Source of the DNA: Candidatus Cloacimonadota bacterium
Lineage (GTDB): Bacteria; Cloacimonadota; Cloacimonadia; JGIOTU-2
Direction of reading: 5' to 3'
Assembly (NCBI GenBank): GCA_016932035.1
Contig: JAFGDR010000043.1
Span: 1 to 58,963 of the forward strand
Length of the DNA stretch: 58,963 nucleotides
The first letter of the stretch is position 1. Each line of letters starts with the position of its first letter. Positions 43,178 through 52,665 of the stretch are shown here, one piece after another. The notes under the pieces are model-generated. The model did no database searches, had not been told where the DNA came from, and was given only the letters and a program-made list of their open reading frames with translations. Both the position numbers and the translations under genes were made by a program.

Positions 43178-44169
43178 GATGCATTCCATTCTTTGAATGA
43201 GTGAATGATTTCTTCGGGAGATGCAGTTGCTGCTCCAACTTTTCCACACACAACACCAGCTGCATGGTTTGCGATGATGGATGCGGTTTTGACGTCGCAC
43301 CCCGCGCTTATTGCAAGCATGAGTGTGCTGATCACTGTATCACCGGCACCGGATACATCATAGACTTCTTGAGAAAAGGTCGGTATCTGCCAGTCGTGCT
43401 TTTTGTCATCATAAATGAACATCCCCTTGGAGCCGAGAGTTATAACAATATACGAGCAATTCAGTCGATCCATAAGCTCTTGAGCTGCATGTTTCAGATC
43501 TTCGTTTGATCTTATGGAGATCTGGAGATTCTTTTCAGCTTCATTTCTATTAGGTTTGAAAAGTGTAACATTTTTATAATCGAAGAAATTTTTTGCCTTG
43601 GGATCAACTCCGACAAATGTATCATGCTTCTGTGCGAGAGAAGTAAAAAGATGAATGAGTTCCTTTGTGAGTAATCCTTTATTGTAATCCTGCATAATGA
43701 TGCCATCGACCTTTGGGACAGTCTTTTCTGCGAATGTCTTTATCTGCTCAAATACAGAGCCGTCGATCTCATCATCCTTTTCAAAATCGATACGAACAAG
43801 CTGCTGGTTTCGAGCGATTACACGTGTTTTTTGTGTAGTAGGATGACCTTTGCGCATGATGATACCATCATCTGAGATGCCATTTTTCTGGAAGATTTTC
43901 CTTAATCTCTTTCCGCTTTCGTCATCACCAACAGTACCTAAAATTATAGGAATTGCTCCCAGTGCTTTGATGTTTTGAGCCACATTTGCAGCACCGCCCG
44001 GTCCGAACTTTTCTTTTTCTACTTTGACCACTTGAACCGGTGCTTCAGGTGAAATCCGATCAACATCTCCTATGATGTAATGGTCGAGCATAAGATCGCC
44101 GATAACGAGTATCTTTTTTGAACGTATTTTTTTCAATATATCCGTAAGTTTTCGTCCATCTATTTGCAT
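43174..44169 (-). CDS. rfaE1: D-glycero-beta-D-manno-heptose-7-phosphate kinase
   Basis: Phosphorylates heptose 7-phosphate at C1 in LPS-core precursor synthesis. It is 331 residues of the PfkB/ribokinase fold, equal to the N-terminal half of HldE. GDLMLDHY near 27-34, GPGGAANVAQN near 56-66 and DVSGAGDTVISTL near 267-279 (catalytic Asp in GAGD) identify it. AAGGAG lies just before ATG 44169. The separate but overlapping kinase and transferase genes indicate that the organism makes a heptose-containing LPS. Confidence 0.94.
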   Translation of the reverse strand: MQIDGRKLTDILKKIRSKKILVIGDLMLDHYIIGDVDRISPEAPVQVVKVEKEKFGPGGAANVAQNIKALGAIPIILGTVGDDESGKRLRKIFQKNGISDDGIIMRKGHPTTQKTRVIARNQQLVRIDFEKDDEIDGSVFEQIKTFAEKTVPKVDGIIMQDYNKGLLTKELIHLFTSLAQKHDTFVGVDPKAKNFFDYKNVTLFKPNRNEAEKNLQISIRSNEDLKHAAQELMDRLNCSYIVITLGSKGMFIYDDKKHDWQIPTFSQEVYDVSGAGDTVISTLMLAISAGCDVKTASIIANHAAGVVCGKVGAATASPEEIIHSFKEWNAS

Positions 44170-44249
44170 AGTACTCCTTAGAAACAATGACCGCAAAAAA
44201 ACACGTAAATTCTAATATGTGAATATTTCATGAACAGATATTTTTGTCA

Positions 44250-45635
44250 CTATTTATTCTTTAAGCTGATGGGGTAGTCCCCATCGAAACAGGCAAAGCA
44301 GAAATTTTTCCTGTCCTTCACCAAGCCTTGCAATTCAGCTACTGTCAGATATCTGAGCGAGTCTGCATGGAGATATTTTGCAATATCATCAACCGACTTC
44401 TGATTAGCGATCAGTTCTTCGTAGGTCGGAGTATCGATGCCATAATAGCAAGGATATTTAACCATGGGCGAACCAATACGGACATGCACTTCTTTTGCAC
44501 CGTGCTTTCGAACCATTGAAACGATTTTTTTCAACGTTGTACCGCGCACAATTGAATCGTCGATCAAGGTTACTTTTTTTCCTTTAAGAAATCCTGGCAG
44601 GGGATTGAATTTTTGACTAACATTCTCATCACGGATCGTCTGTTCCGGTGCAATAAATGTCCGTCCTACATAGTGATTTCGAATCAGACCAAAGTTGAAA
44701 TCCATGCCCAGTTTTTTTGCATATCCCAGAGCAATAAAGTTACTGGAGTCGGGCACAGGCATCACGACATCGGTTATGATATCTTCCTTCTCTGCAAGTT
44801 TTTCTCCAATGTGTTCTCGAAAAGAATATACTGTATGATCATATACAATGCTATCCGGACGGGAAAAATAGATCAGTTCGAATACACAATGTGCTTCATG
44901 TTCGTTGCTTCGGAACTGGTGCGGATCTTGCTTGATCGATTGCAATCCTTTTTTATCGATATGAATTATCTCAGCGGGAGAAACTTCCTTTACAAAGTTC
45001 ATACCGATAATATCCAGGCAACAGGATTCTGAAGCGAGAACAAATGTTTTGTCATCTAACTCCCCAAGAATAAGGGGTCTATTCCCAAAGGGATCGCGAA
45101 AAGCGTAGAGTTCATCTTTAACCATCAAAATTGTTGAATAGGAACCCTCGAAATTTTCCATCACCCTTGTGATAGAATCAACAACTGATAATCCTTCCCG
45201 CTCATGATAATACGCAATATATTTGAGAATAAGTTCACCATCATTATCAGATTCGAAATAAACATCCTTTGATTCAAGTTGAGAACGGAGAGTTTTGTAA
45301 TTGACTATGTCGCCGTTGCTTGCGAGTGCGAATTTTGGACCTGAAAGATTCCGCAAGATGTGAGGTTGAGCATTGCCGATATTTGATGATCCCTTTGTAG
45401 GGTATCGGACATGTCCCAATGCTATATGTGAATTCATTGACTTCAGTGTTACATCGTTGAATACTTCTTTTACAAGTCCCATCTTCTTCATGAGTTGTAT
45501 CTTAAAGCCGTTATGGTAAGCAATTCCACAACTTTCCTGTCCGCGGTGTTGCTCAGCGAATAGCCCGAGAACAGCAAGTTGGGATGCGTTACTGCTTTTC
45601 GTATCCTTTTTATAAACGCCTATGATTCCGCACAT
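44250..45635 (-). CDS. purF: amidophosphoribosyltransferase
   Basis: First committed enzyme of purine synthesis: PRPP + glutamine to phosphoribosylamine. It is 461 residues. Cys2 of MCGIIGVY is the glutaminase nucleophile, and there is no propeptide beyond Met1. LIDDSIVRGTT is the PRPP loop. Cysteines in the contexts HCVFELIYFSRPDS, YPCYYGIDTP and CFACFDGDYP match the four that hold a 4Fe-4S cluster in Bacillus-type enzymes, so a cluster is likely. It lies 3 bases after plsY. Confidence 0.96.
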   Translation of the reverse strand: MCGIIGVYKKDTKSSNASQLAVLGLFAEQHRGQESCGIAYHNGFKIQLMKKMGLVKEVFNDVTLKSMNSHIALGHVRYPTKGSSNIGNAQPHILRNLSGPKFALASNGDIVNYKTLRSQLESKDVYFESDNDGELILKYIAYYHEREGLSVVDSITRVMENFEGSYSTILMVKDELYAFRDPFGNRPLILGELDDKTFVLASESCCLDIIGMNFVKEVSPAEIIHIDKKGLQSIKQDPHQFRSNEHEAHCVFELIYFSRPDSIVYDHTVYSFREHIGEKLAEKEDIITDVVMPVPDSSNFIALGYAKKLGMDFNFGLIRNHYVGRTFIAPEQTIRDENVSQKFNPLPGFLKGKKVTLIDDSIVRGTTLKKIVSMVRKHGAKEVHVRIGSPMVKYPCYYGIDTPTYEELIANQKSVDDIAKYLHADSLRYLTVAELQGLVKDRKNFCFACFDGDYPISLKNK

Positions 45636-45638
45636 GTG

Positions 45639-46313
45639 CTATTCTATTTTCTTTCTAAAAGATATTTTTGATTCTTTGCCGTTTCGAAGACGGGAAATGT
45701 TTTCTTTATGACGATATATGATCAATATAGCTGTACATATTGTTAAAATGAGTAAAGGAATTTCATTGAAATCCGGTATGTTCCGGACAACCTCCACAAT
45801 GATGAACGATAGGGTCGCTGTAAGAGAGGCAAGAGAAACATATCTAAAAAGCGCTGCTACCATAAGAAACACGCCAACTGCAATAAGAGATGGGATCGGT
45901 AGAAGGTTCATATACACACCTGCGCCTGTTGCCATACCTTTTCCACCTCGGAATTTGAGGAAAACAGGGTAAATGTGCCCGATAATTGCAGCTAATCCTA
46001 TTGCTACGATGACGATCTGATAGGTTTGCGGATTTGTATAATCAAGACACGGGTTAAATCCAAATATTGTATGTTCGCACGATTGAGAGAGTAATATCCT
46101 TCCGATCTCTACGGCAAAAAAACCTTTGAAGAAATCGAAGATAAGAGAAACAATACCCGGGATCACACCGAGGGTACGAAGTACATTTGTTGCGCCGATA
46201 TTTTTGCTTCCATGTTCCCGGATGTCGATTTTTTTCAACAGCTTACCGAGAATGAAGCCACTCGGGATTGCTCCGAGGAAATAAGCGATGAGAAGAGATA
46301 TGATGAGGATCAC
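45639..46313 (-). CDS. plsY: acyl-phosphate:glycerol-3-phosphate acyltransferase
   Basis: Inner-membrane enzyme that transfers an acyl group from acyl-phosphate to glycerol-3-phosphate, the first step of phospholipid synthesis. It is 224 residues with several membrane segments. GAIPSGFILGK near 14-24, GSKNIGATNVLRT near 35-47 and KFRGGKGMATGAG near 120-132 are the three conserved cytoplasmic motifs. It overlaps der by 4 bases. Confidence 0.95.
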   Translation of the reverse strand: MILIISLLIAYFLGAIPSGFILGKLLKKIDIREHGSKNIGATNVLRTLGVIPGIVSLIFDFFKGFFAVEIGRILLSQSCEHTIFGFNPCLDYTNPQTYQIVIVAIGLAAIIGHIYPVFLKFRGGKGMATGAGVYMNLLPIPSLIAVGVFLMVAALFRYVSLASLTATLSFIIVEVVRNIPDFNEIPLLILTICTAILIIYRHKENISRLRNGKESKISFRKKIE

Positions 46314-47629
46314 GTTTTATCCTTAAATTTTAATTTTATTGTTATTCCATCAAAACAAAATGCTGTCCTGAGTTGGTTATGTATGTACCGTTTATAGTTT
46401 TCTGTAACGAGTGTTCGATTATTAACAACAAAGAGGAACAAAGGGGGATCGGTCTCAACCTGAGATGCATAATAGAATTTGATGCGCTTATGAGATGGAT
46501 GTTTTGGAGGATTCTGGCTGGTAATTCTTGTCAGGAACTCATTCATCTCGTGAGTAGAGATTCGTTTGTTTCTTTGTTGATTCACGTAGAGTATGAGATC
46601 CAATAACTTGTTGACACGCTGACCGGTTTTTGCAGAGATAAAGATCAACGGAGCATAATCGACAAAATTAAGAGTATATTTTATCTCATCCTCGTATTCT
46701 TTCGCAGTTTTATGATCTTTTTCTATGACATCCCATTTATTTACGACAAGAATGATTGCTTTAAGCTGAGATTGAGCATACTCAATGATCCGCTTGTCCT
46801 GTACCGATACTTCTTCTTGTGCATCAAGCAGAACAAGTACGATATCCGAATCCTCAATGCTTCTCAGGCTCCTGAGATTACTGAAATATTCGATACCGAA
46901 ATTCACTTTGCTTTTTTTCCGTAATCCAGCAGTGTCTATGATCGTCATATCCTGGTCTTTGAACGCGAAGTGCAGATGCACAGAGTCACGGGTTGTACCA
47001 GGGATATCAGTGACAATAACAGCATTCTGTCCAATGATCTTATTTACTAATGATGACTTTCCGACATTCGGTTTACCCACAACTGCTATTTTTATTGTAT
47101 CAGCATTTTGATCTTGATCAGCTCCACTTATAGAGGGGAGTTTGTTAACGATTTGGTCAAGCAATTCGATGAAATTTCTTCCATTGATCGCAGAGATGCC
47201 GATTGGTTCGCCAAATCCAAGATTCATGAACTCATAGAGTTCCATCTCCCGTTTGTCATTATCTACCTTATTCACAGTGAAGATCACTTTATCCTGAACA
47301 GGGAACAGCATTTTTGCGATTTGCTGATCGTAGTCAGCGATTCCGGTCGTACCATCAGCTACGAAAACGATCAGATCTGCTTCTTCTATAGCCAGTTCAG
47401 CTTGAGCTTTTATTGATTTTGTTATCGTATCTTTTGTGCGGGGAACAATACCTCCGGTATCAACAACAATAAAGGGGTAACCATTCCATTCTGTATGATA
47501 GTATTTTCGGTCACGTGTTACGCCTGCCTGCTCATCAACAATCGCAAGTTTCCTCTTCACCATCCGGTTAAAAATGGTTGATTTGCCCACATTTGGACGT
47601 CCAACAATTGCAACAATAGGGGTAGCCAT
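46310..47629 (-). CDS. der: ribosome-associated GTPase Der (EngA)
   Basis: Essential GTPase for 50S subunit assembly. It is 439 residues with tandem G domains: GRPNVGKST at about 10-18 with DTGG and NKVD, then GKPNVGKSS near 185-193 with DTAG and NKWD. A KH-like C-terminal domain follows (residues about 350-439). It is the first gene of the der-plsY-purF operon on the minus strand. The 91 bases upstream, to the DUF2851 gene, show nothing recognisable. Confidence 0.97.
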   Translation of the reverse strand: MATPIVAIVGRPNVGKSTIFNRMVKRKLAIVDEQAGVTRDRKYYHTEWNGYPFIVVDTGGIVPRTKDTITKSIKAQAELAIEEADLIVFVADGTTGIADYDQQIAKMLFPVQDKVIFTVNKVDNDKREMELYEFMNLGFGEPIGISAINGRNFIELLDQIVNKLPSISGADQDQNADTIKIAVVGKPNVGKSSLVNKIIGQNAVIVTDIPGTTRDSVHLHFAFKDQDMTIIDTAGLRKKSKVNFGIEYFSNLRSLRSIEDSDIVLVLLDAQEEVSVQDKRIIEYAQSQLKAIILVVNKWDVIEKDHKTAKEYEDEIKYTLNFVDYAPLIFISAKTGQRVNKLLDLILYVNQQRNKRISTHEMNEFLTRITSQNPPKHPSHKRIKFYYASQVETDPPLFLFVVNNRTLVTENYKRYIHNQLRTAFCFDGITIKLKFKDKT

Positions 47630-47720
47630 ACGTAATAAATTACACTGGGATTTTGGGAGAAAAGGTTGTCAAATAATTCGTGGAATGATCGTTGTTAATT
47701 TGGATTCGGTTAATGCAATA

Positions 47721-49040
47721 TTATTGAAGGTTTGCAATACAATTATCACATTCATGTTTTGAACAGAATTGATAGTAGAGCTGGATCATGCCCTGCTGCA
47801 TTAAAAGGTTGATCTTGAAGTTGATACCTTTTTGCAAAAGCGTCGAAATATAGCTTGTAATATAATGCTCTGAGAGTTTTGGTAACATGCAGTATACGTG
47901 TGAGATAACGTTCATAAGTTTGTCGTAAGTCAATGTTTGTGCATACACAAAAGAAATAGGCAGGATTATGTTTGCAAAGATATCTCTGCTTCGTCCATTT
48001 CCAATTGATGTATGTTCATCTTTATTGATTAATTTGATGAAATCTTGTTCAACCTGCCGGGCATCGACAGTTTGCCCATCTCCATAACTGAAAAGAGCAA
48101 TAATAGGATTTATGAGTGTGCCCTGTTTGAGTGTTTCAAATAGGAAAGGAGCTATCTGCAAGAGCCGGTTGATCGGATGATTTTGTGGTCGGCATCTGAA
48201 GAAATTCCAATCATTCTCTTGGAGTTGCGTGAAAGAGCTGCTTTTCAGAAGCGAGCAAACTTTTTTGTATCTCTTGATAAGATCTTCATTGATATAATTA
48301 AAATTGTACTTGTTCAAATTCAGTCCGGAAGTATAAACAAGTATGCTAAAGACATCTTGTAAGTCGTGAATTTCATGCATGAAGGATTTCAATTTCTGGT
48401 AGGGGAGAAGCTTTGCAAGTTTCAAGAAAGGCATCTTGTTCTTACCGTATCCAAGCGCTTCGAGAATACCCTCAAATAGGATCTGGTTGAAATCTGAATT
48501 GTAGAGTTCTGCAGAGAACCGTTTGCATTTCTTTTGAAAACGATCTTTTCCAAATGCAGTCAAAATATCATGCAGTTCGTTTGGATCTTCAATTTTATTT
48601 ATAAGCAAGCATTCGATTGTTTTTTGCTGAGAAGTATCGAAGGGCTTATGTCCGTATCGTTTCCAGAGTTTTTCGATCTGTTGATCGAGATTGTGCTGGA
48701 GTTCGAAAATTGGAATATGAGTTCCATTTTCAGAGATTGTAGAGATTGCATTCTGGTCATTGGAAAACACTACGTGGAGAATAACATTATTGTATCTGCT
48801 ATCTTCATGATGATTATGAGCTTTCCAGTCATACTCATGTCTGTGTATTTCAATATCTCCCTGTAGTTTAGTGTCGTTTAAAAGTATGATGCTATTCACA
48901 AAATCAGGTCCCGCATCAGTATTCCATTTTCCTTGGAACAATATTTTTAACTTCTCACCTGATTCTGTATTGATTGAATCTTTGAGATGCTGTTCATCCC
49001 AGATATGGTAAAGAAAATTTTCCGCAATATATTCTTTCAT
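47721..49040 (-). CDS. DUF2851 family protein
   Basis: A 439-residue protein of unknown function, known mainly from Bacteroidetes-related bacteria. The conserved N-terminal part reads ENFLYHIWDEQ, then GKWNTDAGPDFVNS, GDIEIHRHEYDW and YNNVILHVV. The Asp, Glu and His residues there recall a nuclease-like core, though that is a guess. The C-terminus has a cysteine cluster (CSKHECDNCIANLQ) that could bind a metal. ATG 49040 follows GAGGGAC; an in-frame start at 49136 adds a non-conserved hydrophobic leader and was rejected. It is divergent from the HU/IHF gene. Confidence 0.82.
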   Translation of the reverse strand: MKEYIAENFLYHIWDEQHLKDSINTESGEKLKILFQGKWNTDAGPDFVNSIILLNDTKLQGDIEIHRHEYDWKAHNHHEDSRYNNVILHVVFSNDQNAISTISENGTHIPIFELQHNLDQQIEKLWKRYGHKPFDTSQQKTIECLLINKIEDPNELHDILTAFGKDRFQKKCKRFSAELYNSDFNQILFEGILEALGYGKNKMPFLKLAKLLPYQKLKSFMHEIHDLQDVFSILVYTSGLNLNKYNFNYINEDLIKRYKKVCSLLKSSSFTQLQENDWNFFRCRPQNHPINRLLQIAPFLFETLKQGTLINPIIALFSYGDGQTVDARQVEQDFIKLINKDEHTSIGNGRSRDIFANIILPISFVYAQTLTYDKLMNVISHVYCMLPKLSEHYITSYISTLLQKGINFKINLLMQQGMIQLYYQFCSKHECDNCIANLQ

Positions 49041-49064
49041 CTGTCCCTCGAATTCATGAAAACA

Positions 49065-49091
49065 CAAAAAAAATATAATAATTTTTGTCAA
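49065..49091 (-). promoter_or_regulatory. candidate promoter of the DUF2851 gene
   Basis: TTGACA (49091-49086) is followed by a T-rich run ending TTTG at 49065, with TATATTTT inside it. The start codon is 25 bases further. It is AT-rich DNA, so only moderately specific. Confidence 0.3.
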
Positions 49092-49101
49092 TTTATTTAC
49101 A

Positions 49102-49130
49102 TTGATAATTATTTTTTCATATAAAATTTG
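49102..49130 (+). promoter_or_regulatory. candidate promoter of the HU/IHF gene
   Basis: TTGATA (49102-49107) and TAAAATTTG (49122-49130) give the same 28-base end-to-end spacing as the kinase-gene candidate. The ATG is at 49196. Confidence 0.3.
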
Positions 49131-49195
49131 ACACAAGATTTGTAATGCACAAATTAGTCGCTAATTACAGAAAAAAATCCATCCATGGAGGCACC

Positions 49196-49477
49196 ATGAC
49201 CAAGGCTGATTTAATTCAGGCAATTTCCCAGGAAACTGGAATAATCTTAAAAGATACGAAAATTATAGTTGATGCACTCTTGGATAATATTAAAGTTAGT
49301 ATGATCAATGGAGAGCACATTGAACTTAGAGGATTTGGAACCTTCAAAAATAAGGTTCGCAAATCGCGTATCGCACGTAATCCTAATACCAAGGATCTTG
49401 TTCACCTTCCAGAGCGAGTTGTCCCCACCTTTAAGTTTTCAAAATTCTTTATTGATGAGGTAATGAAGAACAATTAA
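49196..49477 (+). CDS. HU/IHF family DNA-binding protein
   Basis: A 93-residue nucleoid protein that bends DNA. It has the family layout: helices MTKADLIQAISQETG and VDALLDNIKVSMINGEHI, beta-strands ELRGFGTFKNKVRKSRIARNP with the DNA-minor-groove arm RNPNTKD, and a C-terminal FKFSKFF. ATG 49196 follows GGAGG (49187-49191); an in-frame start at 49145 would add 17 residues and was rejected. IHF and HU subtypes cannot be told apart from the sequence alone. Confidence 0.93.
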   Translation: MTKADLIQAISQETGIILKDTKIIVDALLDNIKVSMINGEHIELRGFGTFKNKVRKSRIARNPNTKDLVHLPERVVPTFKFSKFFIDEVMKNN

Positions 49478-49493
49478 TCTTTTCGGAGTTGAA

Positions 49494-49583
49494 ATGCCCT
49501 GCGGGAAAAAAAGAAAAAAAGCTAAAATCAATAAACACAAACGTAAAAAGAGACTAAAAAAGAATCGTCATAAAAAGAAATAA
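49494..49583 (+). CDS. 29-residue very basic protein, AURKAIP1/COX24-like (putative ribosome-associated)
   Basis: A complete small gene: CGGAG at 49484-49488, ATG 49494, TAA 49581-49583. The product starts MPCGKKRKKAKINKHKRKKR and ends KKNRHKKK; more than half of its residues are Lys, Arg or His. I recall near-identical small proteins (MPCGKKRK...HKRKKRL..NRHKKK) annotated as AURKAIP1/COX24-domain in Bacteroidetes-related genomes; the mitochondrial relative is the small-subunit protein mS38. A ribosomal location is therefore likely but not proven. It lies 16 bases after the HU/IHF gene. Confidence 0.85.
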   Translation: MPCGKKRKKAKINKHKRKKRLKKNRHKKK

Positions 49584-49634
49584 TGGTGCTTTGCTCGGTT
49601 TAATAGCACACATATAAAAAATGGAGTACCTTAT

Positions 49635-49832
49635 ATGTACAAGATCCTCGCAAAACTCAGTGCTATTGTTGCGGCTATATTATTAATTCTTGGTGTTGTC
49701 GACAAGATCTTTTTTCCACATAGTAATATTCTTTTGCAGCATGAAAACTATTTTCTTGCTGCAAATCCCTTTATTCTATTTGGAATATTCTTCCTCATTG
49801 CGTCGTATGTGAAGTCTCATAAAAAAGAATAG
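49635..49832 (+). CDS. small two-segment membrane protein
   Basis: A 65-residue protein of unknown function. Two hydrophobic stretches (about 5-27 and 42-59) are separated by FPHSNILLQHENYFL, and the end is basic (KSHKKE). GGAG lies 8-11 bases upstream of ATG 49635. It follows the 29-residue protein gene by 51 bases and may share its transcript. Confidence 0.65.
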   Translation: MYKILAKLSAIVAAILLILGVVDKIFFPHSNILLQHENYFLAANPFILFGIFFLIASYVKSHKKE

Positions 49833-49858
49833 TAATATAACATTCACTGGTAAAATAA

Positions 49859-49935
49859 TGGTCGGGATGGCCGGATTTGAACCGGCGACTTCTTCGTCCC
49901 GAACGAAGCGCGCTACCGGGCTGCGCTACATCCCG
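49859..49935 (-). tRNA. tRNA-Pro (anticodon CGG), CCA encoded
   Basis: Read on the minus strand the cloverleaf is complete. Acceptor arms are CGGGATG (5' end at 49935) and CATCCCG (49869-49863), followed by discriminator A and an encoded CCA (49861-49859). The D arm is GCGCAGCCCGGTAGCGCG-like, the anticodon stem CTTCG/CGAAG holds loop TTCGGGA (anticodon CGG, G37), and the T arm GCCGG/CCGGC holds TTCAAAT. Confidence 0.97.
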
Positions 49936-49944
49936 ACAGGGAAT

Positions 49945-49974
49945 CAAAACCTTTTCCATAGAATCGTCTGTCAA
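49945..49974 (-). promoter_or_regulatory. candidate promoter of tRNA-Pro
   Basis: TTGACA (49974-49969) and GTTTTG ending at 49945 keep the same 29-base end-to-end spacing as the hrcA candidate. The tRNA 5' end is 10 bases further on, fitting a stable-RNA promoter. Confidence 0.45.
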
Positions 49975-50007
49975 GAAAAAGTGGGACCGACTGATCAATA
50001 CTTTTAA

Positions 50008-50037
50008 TTGACAAATGTATGTGCAAAGGTATTATTT
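50008..50037 (+). promoter_or_regulatory. candidate promoter of the lon operon
   Basis: TTGACA (50008-50013), 16 bases, TATTAT (50030-50035). This fits a classical sigma-70 pattern, and TATTATTT also fits the FCB -7 box at 6 of 8 positions with 29-base end-to-end spacing. The lon ATG is at 50066. Confidence 0.5.
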
Positions 50038-50065
50038 ATTGTAAAAATTCAGGTTTTATGTATAT

Positions 50066-52414
50066 ATGACAGAGAAAATTCTCAAAGAACAGAACAATAT
50101 ATTACCAATCATTCCTACGCGAAATATTGTAATTTTTCCTCAAATGATTGTTCCGCTTGTTATCGGTAGAACGCACTCGATAAAGGCAACGGAAGAAGCT
50201 TATGGAAAAAACAAGATAATCTTCTGTGTTGCGCAAAAAAAAGCAGATACACAGGATCCACAGCAAGATGATATGTACGAGATGGGAGTAGTATGTCAGA
50301 TATTGCAAATCTTGAAAATGCCCGATGCTACAATCAGGATTCTTGTCGAGGGACTGCAGAGAGCACGAATTGAAGAACTCTACTTTACTGATGACTATAC
50401 AAGTGCTAAACTAGATCTTATTCCAAAAGAAATCCTGAGGGAAACCCCTGAGAATCTTGCCCTTTTGCAAACCTTGGAACATGATTTCAAAGAGTATGGT
50501 AATCTAAGTAGGAATTTTTCAGATGATGTTCTTATCACTTATGAAAATCTGAAGTCAATGGATGATAAAGTAGACTTTATGGCATCCAATATCGAGCTGG
50601 ATATTGACATTAAACAGAAACTGCTGGAAACGAAGCTGATGGAGAGGATCTTCGATCTTATCGAGCATATTTCAAAAGAACTCGAAATATTGAAAATACG
50701 AAAAAAGATAGCTGGTGAGGTGCGGAGTAAACTTACAAAAAGCCAGAAAGAATACTTCCTTAATCAGGAACTCCAGGCGATCCAAAAAGAACTTGGTTTT
50801 TCTGATGACCAAAATGTTGAAGTCAAAGAGCTTGAAAAGAAGATAAAAAAGCTGAAACTCAGCGAAGAAGCACTTGAAAAGGCTGAATATGAACTCAGTA
50901 AATTACGCAGAACAAATCCAATATCTCCCGAATATTCTGTTTCTCTTAACTATCTAAACTGGCTTACTGATCTACCCTGGAACAATCAAAAAAAGGGACG
51001 ATTCGACCTTTCTGAAACTGAGCGAATCCTGGACGAAGATCATTATGGTCTTAGTAAGATAAAAGAACGTATTGTTGAATATCTTGCAGTGCTGAAGATG
51101 GTTAAAAAGGTCAAAGGGCAGATACTATGCTTTGTTGGACCTCCCGGAGTAGGGAAAACATCACTTGGTCAGTCTATTGCTCGTTCCCTCAACCGAAAAT
51201 TCGTTCGTCTTTCTCTCGGTGGCGTACGCGATGAAGCTGAAATTCGCGGTCACAGGAAGACATATATTGGTGCAATGCCGGGGATTATCATTCAAGCGAT
51301 GAAACGAGTCGGGATAAAAAATCCTGTTATTATGCTGGATGAAGTTGATAAGATGAGCATGGACTTTCGTGGTGATCCATCTGCTGCCCTTCTCGAAGTA
51401 CTTGATCCCGAACAAAATTTCGAATTCCACGACCATTATCTCGAAGTCGGATACGATCTTTCGCAGGTACTCTTTATCACAACAGCCAATAATCTGTTTT
51501 CAATCCCACCTGCTCTCCAGGATAGGATGGAGATCATTACCCTACCCGGTTATACTGAGATTGAAAAATGCAAAATAGCGGAAGGATTTCTCCTAAAAAA
51601 GCAACTTGATAAGCATGGATTTAATAATAAAATTAAAGTTGAATTTTCTGAAAATGCATTTCTCAAAATCATCCGTAATTACACACGGGAAGCTGGTGTA
51701 CGAAATCTTGAAAGAAACATCTCATCCGTTTTGAGGAAGATCGTTCGTGAATATCTTAAGGATAAGAAGAAAAATTCATACAAAATATCTGAGAACAGTA
51801 TCAAGAAGTATCTCGGTATCGAGAAGTATCTTTATTCGGATGTTAAGAAAGAGGATAATGTTGGTGTTGCAAATGGACTTGCATGGACATCTGTTGGAGG
51901 TGTTCTTCTTCAGGTTGAAGTAGTCGTTCTTGAAGGTAAGGGAAATCTTGTCCTGACAGGAAAACTCGGCGATGTAATGAAGGAAAGTGCAAATGCAGCG
52001 TTAAGCTATACCCGTGCTCGATATGCTGAATTCGGTATTAAAAAAGATTTTTATAAGAGCAAAGATATTCATATCCATGTTCCCGAAGGAGCGATTCCCA
52101 AAGATGGACCTTCTGCAGGAATTACAATAGCCACAGCGATTATATCAGCGCTGTCCAAAAGAAAAGTTCGCGTGGATCATGCAATGACAGGAGAAATAAC
52201 CCTTATGGGCGATGTTCTTCCCATAGGTGGATTAGAAGAGAAACTCGTTGCTGCGCAGAGAGCCAAGATCAAAAATATAATCATTCCAAAAAGAAATTTT
52301 AGAGAGTTGACCGAAATACCACAACAGATAAAAAAGGGGCTTAATATTATCGCAGTTGAGACAATGGATGAGGTGCTTTCTCATGCATTGCATGAAAAAG
52401 TTGAGGTCGTATAA
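50066..52414 (+). CDS. lon: ATP-dependent protease Lon
   Basis: Degrades misfolded and regulatory proteins in the cytosol. It is 782 residues, normal length. The N-terminal substrate domain (about 10-205) is followed by a coiled coil, the AAA+ domain with Walker [10 protein letters not shown] at 358-366 and MLDEVDKM, and the protease domain with catalytic dyad S683 (DGPSAGI) and K726 ([10 protein letters not shown]). The Shine-Dalgarno is weak. A three-codon frame (ATG 50058, stop TGA 50067-50069) overlaps the lon start as ATGA. It is the first gene of a seven-gene operon. Confidence 0.97.
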   Translation: MTEKILKEQNNILPIIPTRNIVIFPQMIVPLVIGRTHSIKATEEAYGKNKIIFCVAQKKADTQDPQQDDMYEMGVVCQILQILKMPDATIRILVEGLQRARIEELYFTDDYTSAKLDLIPKEILRETPENLALLQTLEHDFKEYGNLSRNFSDDVLITYENLKSMDDKVDFMASNIELDIDIKQKLLETKLMERIFDLIEHISKELEILKIRKKIAGEVRSKLTKSQKEYFLNQELQAIQKELGFSDDQNVEVKELEKKIKKLKLSEEALEKAEYELSKLRRTNPISPEYSVSLNYLNWLTDLPWNNQKKGRFDLSETERILDEDHYGLSKIKERIVEYLAVLKMVKKVKGQILCFVGPPGVGKTSLGQSIARSLNRKFVRLSLGGVRDEAEIRGHRKTYIGAMPGIIIQAMKRVGIKNPVIMLDEVDKMSMDFRGDPSAALLEVLDPEQNFEFHDHYLEVGYDLSQVLFITTANNLFSIPPALQDRMEIITLPGYTEIEKCKIAEGFLLKKQLDKHGFNNKIKVEFSENAFLKIIRNYTREAGVRNLERNISSVLRKIVREYLKDKKKNSYKISENSIKKYLGIEKYLYSDVKKEDNVGVANGLAWTSVGGVLLQVEVVVLEGKGNLVLTGKLGDVMKESANAALSYTRARYAEFGIKKDFYKSKDIHIHVPEGAIPKDGPSAGITIATAIISALSKRKVRVDHAMTGEITLMGDVLPIGGLEEKLVAAQRAKIKNIIIPKRNFRELTEIPQQIKKGLNIIAVETMDEVLSHALHEKVEVV

Positions 52415-52648
52415 ATGTATTTTGAAATAACGTCCAGAACACCACTTGATGGACATTCTGAAGAGATGATCTTAAAAATCGATAAAAACAATCTTCAATT
52501 ACTCGGATATATTCTGGAAACAGTTGAAGGCATGTGTCATTATACTACCATCGATAAGGATGAGAACTTACTCAAAATCGTATACACACTTGACTTCAAA
52601 AACGATATAGACAATATTCTCATCTCATTTCAAGAGTATCAGGAATAG
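52415..52648 (+). CDS. DUF4911-like small protein
   Basis: A 77-residue cytosolic protein of unknown function. The pattern ITSRTPL... LKIDKNNLQLLGYILETVEGMCHYTTIDKDE... LKIVYTLDF resembles the short DUF4911 family, a beta-alpha-beta unit with TTID in the middle. Its ATG directly abuts the lon stop codon, and meaB follows 17 bases later, so it is translated as part of the lon operon. Confidence 0.65.
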   Translation: MYFEITSRTPLDGHSEEMILKIDKNNLQLLGYILETVEGMCHYTTIDKDENLLKIVYTLDFKNDIDNILISFQEYQE

Positions 52649-52665
52649 AACTTTTATCATCATTC

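Noticed and set aside
49795-49998. 67-codon frame on the minus strand across the tRNA
   Set aside because: It reads through tRNA-Pro (the familiar [24 protein letters not shown] false protein) and has no independent support.
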